A DNA stretch of 6,250 nucleotides from an uncultured Candidatus Saccharibacteria bacterium. GTDB taxonomy: Bacteria > Patescibacteriota > Saccharimonadia > Saccharimonadales > Saccharimonadaceae. Shown here one piece after another: positions 4,869 through 6,250 of this stretch. Made by a program: the position numbers and the translations under genes. The stretch is taken from positions 1-6,250 of the forward strand of contig CALHWA010000012.1 of NCBI GenBank assembly GCA_938036845.1, written 5' to 3'. How positions within the stretch are numbered: position 1 is the first letter of the stretch; every line of letters starts with the position of its first letter. Below the pieces are notes generated by a model, which worked only from the letters and a program-made list of their open reading frames with translations, was not told the origin of the DNA and did not search any database.

Positions 4869-6096
4869 CGTTGTTTGTCACGACGGTCTTGAGCGGCACT
4901 GGCGCAAAGGTATCCTTGGCAATTGTTGCAGCCGTAACGCCACCATTGCCATTGCCAAGCGTTGCCGTAAAGATAGTCATCTGGGGGAGGCTCTTCCATT
5001 CCATGTCGCAATTTGCGGCCGACTTCTTCGACAATATTTGGCCAACCGTACCACCCGCCGGCACCGTGCTACCCGCAAAGGTAAGGCCAAGCTGAGAGGT
5101 GCCATTGCCCGTGACGGTCATATTGGGCGAGCATGGCTGAGTGCTGTTAGTCACATTAATCGTTGCGTTGGTGCCATCCTGGCCTTTGGGCCCAGTAGCA
5201 CCTTGCTGCCCCTGGATGCCCTGTTGGCCTTGTGGGCCTGGCTGACCAGCATCACCCTTTTCGCCCTTGAGGTCGGTGTAGGCAATGAGGTTTTGCCAGG
5301 CTGTTTCGCCAGTGTAGCGCCACTGGATGTAGAGTGTGCCCTTTTGGAGCTCGATGGTTCGGCCATCGGCACCAGCTGGGCCGGTTTGGCCCTGCGGACC
5401 TTGTGGGCCGGGCTGGCCGGGTTGGCCTGGTTGCCCTTGTGGGCCAGTGTCTCCTTGGTCACCCTTCGGGCCGGGCACACCTCTTTCTCCTTGTGCGCCA
5501 GGTGTACCAGGTGCACCCTGCTCACCCTTAGCGCCAGTGTCACCCTTCGGGCCAGCATCGCCCTTCTCGCCCTTCTCACCTTTTTCACCATTTTTGCCGT
5601 CTTTACCATCTTTGCCGGGCTCGCCTTTGTCACCTTTTTCGCCCTTGTCACCCTTAGCGGCCGATGCACCATCTTTGCCGTTGACTCCGTTTGCTCCGTC
5701 CTTACCGTTGGCGCCATTAGCGCCGTTTGCGCCATTCTTGCCAGCTGCACCACGAACACCATCACGGCCACGAGCACCGTCTACGCCGTCGCGGCCATTG
5801 GCGCCGTCTACACCACGAGCACCGCTCGCACCGGCCTCACCGCGCGCACCTTGCTCGCCTTTTGCCCCACGCAAGTCCTCCACCGAGGCAATATCGTGCC
5901 ACGCGCCATTCATAAATTGCCACTGGATCTTCCCATCATGCTGGCGCAAGCTCACTTGGTCTGGCCGCACACCCTTGAAGCTACTATTGTAGCCCCATGG
6001 CCACCACCACCAAAGCAATATAATGATGATTAATAATATCCCAAACAAGACAAATACAAGCGAACGACTTGCAAATTTTTTGCGGTGTTCATTCAT
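4714..6096 (-). CDS. Membrane-anchored collagen-like surface protein, frameshifted in its C-terminal jelly roll
   Basis: The 460-aa frame encodes a probable surface fibre. Residues 1-11 are basic (MNEHRKKFASR); 12-34 form an uncleaved-looking membrane segment ending in the unusual WWWWPW, so the rest should lie outside. Residues 48-76 are an IQW module (GKIQWQFMNGAWHDIASVEDL). Residues 77-247 hold 57 Gly-X-Y triplets with one Gly-to-Ala break at 146. Residues 248-277 repeat the module (LYIQWRYTGETAWQNL), followed by 11 triplets (278-310). An Asn/Thr linker with Cys322 and Cys363 precedes GTVGQILSKK...MEWKSLP, a linker type common in fibre proteins, then the first half of a C1q/TNF-like jelly roll (TIFTATL...GGGSWDAGSKSYIVP, 374-424). 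Residues 425-460 are out-of-frame; the domain resumes in the frame ending at 4566. The ATG has AGGGGT 6 nt upstream. Surface role (adhesion or host contact) is inference. The locus may be a pseudogene or phase-variable. Confidence 0.88.
   Translation of the reverse strand: MNEHRKKFASRSLVFVLFGILLIIIILLWWWWPWGYNSSFKGVRPDQVSLRQHDGKIQWQFMNGAWHDIASVEDLRGAKGEQGARGEAGASGARGVDGANGRDGVDGARGRDGVRGAAGKNGANGANGANGKDGANGVNGKDGASAAKGDKGEKGDKGEPGKDGKDGKNGEKGEKGEKGDAGPKGDTGAKGEQGAPGTPGAQGERGVPGPKGDQGDTGPQGQPGQPGQPGPQGPQGQTGPAGADGRTIELQKGTLYIQWRYTGETAWQNLIAYTDLKGEKGDAGQPGPQGQQGIQGQQGATGPKGQDGTNATINVTNSTQPCSPNMTVTGNGTSQLGLTFAGSTVPAGGTVGQILSKKSAANCDMEWKSLPQMTIFTATLGNGNGGVTAATIAKDTFAPVPLKTVVTNNGGGSWDAGSKSYIVPSLPHPIADSPERYIVGPWCIPGCQRHSPRYPRRGVE
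5167..5265 (-). repeat. Second collagen-like segment, 11 Gly-X-Y triplets
   Basis: Residues 278-310 of the collagen-like protein carry Gly at every third position without a break, beginning GEKGDAGQPGPQG and ending at GTN. X and Y are mostly Gln, Pro and Ala. It is preceded by the second IQW module and followed by an Asn/Thr-rich linker. Confidence 0.9.
5266..5355 (-). repeat. Second copy of the IQW module
   Basis: Residues 248-277 (IELQKGTLYIQWRYTGETAW...) align with residues 48-76, sharing IQW, AW, and a final DL-basic-Gly that opens the collagen repeat. The pattern of two strands with Trp suggests a small beta hairpin that may register or cap the triple helix. That role is inferred. Confidence 0.7.
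5356..5868 (-). repeat. Main collagen-like segment, 57 Gly-X-Y triplets
   Basis: Residues 77-247 are 57 consecutive triplets with 56 Gly; the exception is Ala146 (GCC, one base from GGC, at 5659-5661). Composition changes along it: Ala/Asn/Asp/Arg-rich at 77-143, Lys/Glu/Asp-rich at 149-191 (KGE and KGD), and Pro/Gln-rich at 194-245 (GQPGQPGQPGPQGPQG). Neighbouring identical triplets mostly use different synonymous codons. Confidence 0.93.
5869..5955 (-). repeat. First copy of the IQW module
   Basis: Residues 48-76 (SLRQHDGKIQWQFMNGAWHD...) sit between the membrane anchor and the main collagen segment, and match the second copy at 5266-5355. Each copy leads directly into the first Gly of a collagen stretch. 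Confidence 0.7.
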
Positions 6097-6136
6097 AGTT
6101 ATACCCCTATTTATACCCTTTTGTCTGATTATAGCA
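6097..6136 (-). promoter_or_regulatory. Promoter (extended -10) and ribosome binding site of the collagen-like gene
   Basis: TGC-TATAAT at 6136-6128 on the minus strand is a perfect -10 with TGn extension. The -35 region is weak and AT-rich (CTTTAA at 17 nt spacing). A start near 6121 would give a leader of about 25 nt. The leader contains two similar purine-rich copies, AAGGGTATAA and AGGGGTATAA; the second places AGGGGT (6108-6103) 6 nt before the ATG. Confidence 0.65.
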
Positions 6137-6142
6137 CAAGCA

Positions 6143-6250
6143 TTATAAAATTAAAGAGTAATAGCTTCTCGGCCTTCGAGGCTTGGCTATTTTGGGTCGA
6201 TTCTCTTGCTCTACCCCTGTTAGGTGTACAGTAGCACTCCTCTTAGCTAG
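6143..6250 (-). CDS. Possible C-terminal end of an upstream gene (partial)
   Basis: One minus-strand frame stays open from the right edge for 35 codons and ends with TAA at 6145-6143, just upstream of the collagen-gene promoter. The other two minus-strand frames hit stops at once. The peptide ends in a basic tail (RPKIAKPRRPRSYYSLIL). Codons such as AGG, AGA, CGA and ATA are more frequent than in serS or pyrD, and a random frame of this length is not rare, so support is weak. It matches no family I recognise. Confidence 0.2.
   Translation of the reverse strand, partial: LAKRSATVHLTGVEQENRPKIAKPRRPRSYYSLIL
6160..6191. repeat. Imperfect hairpin upstream of the collagen-like gene, possible terminator
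   Basis: AATAGC (6160-6165) pairs with GCTATT (6186-6191), and inside it CTCG (6168-6171) pairs with CGAG (6177-6180). On the minus strand it is followed by an AT-rich ACTCTTTAATTTTA stretch, so it could end an upstream transcript. It would overlap the possible partial coding frame; at most one of the two readings is likely right. Confidence 0.3.

Noticed and set aside
5038..6033. Long plus-strand open frames, up to 331 codons, opposite the collagen-like gene
   Set aside because: They are antisense readings of the Gly-X-Y repeat, where low-complexity codons suppress stops. The minus-strand frame has a promoter, ribosome binding site and recognisable domains.
6180..6250. tRNA-like fragments (GGTAGAGCA on the minus strand, GGGTCGATTC on the plus strand)
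   Set aside because: The T-loop lacks the TTCGA form, no matching D-stem or acceptor stem can be built, and the two fragments lie on opposite strands.

Overview
The window carries one co-oriented block of genes, all read on the minus strand, at roughly 50% GC with short intergenic spaces. The short HPF-type hibernation factor, serS, a class 2-like pyrD, and a membrane-anchored collagen-like protein suggest a small-genome Patescibacteria/CPR bacterium, perhaps Saccharibacteria. That taxonomy is inferred from gene style and was not tested by any search.

In transcription order (right to left): (1) 6250-6143 may hold the last codons of an upstream gene, weakly supported. (2) A collagen-like surface protein starts at 6096. 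It has an N-terminal membrane anchor with a Trp cluster, two copies of an IQW module each followed by Gly-X-Y repeats, and a C-terminal C1q/TNF-like jelly roll. The reading frame breaks inside the jelly roll near 4820-4850, and its second half lies in another frame ending at 4566. A perfect 13-bp hairpin follows at 4512-4540. (3) An unassigned stretch leads to the serS promoter, whose -10 box sits 6 nt before the ATG, so serS mRNA is predicted to be leaderless. (4) serS, pyrD and an unrecognised 192-aa gene form a tight operon: serS TAG touches pyrD ATG, and pyrD stop is 8 nt from the next start. A 10-bp inverted repeat spans the last stop codon. (5) An unrecognised 222-aa gene has its own clear ribosome binding site. 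(6) hpf ends the block, followed by a strong intrinsic terminator at 81-118; a weak promoter at the left edge may serve the next gene.

The operon links tRNA-Ser charging to pyrimidine synthesis without an obvious biochemical connection, so this is probably compact packing. hpf modulates ribosomes in stasis. The collagen-like protein is the accessory, surface-facing element and the most interesting part. Three promoters share extended -10 (TGn) boxes with poor -35 boxes. No mobile element, CRISPR array, tRNA or rRNA was seen.
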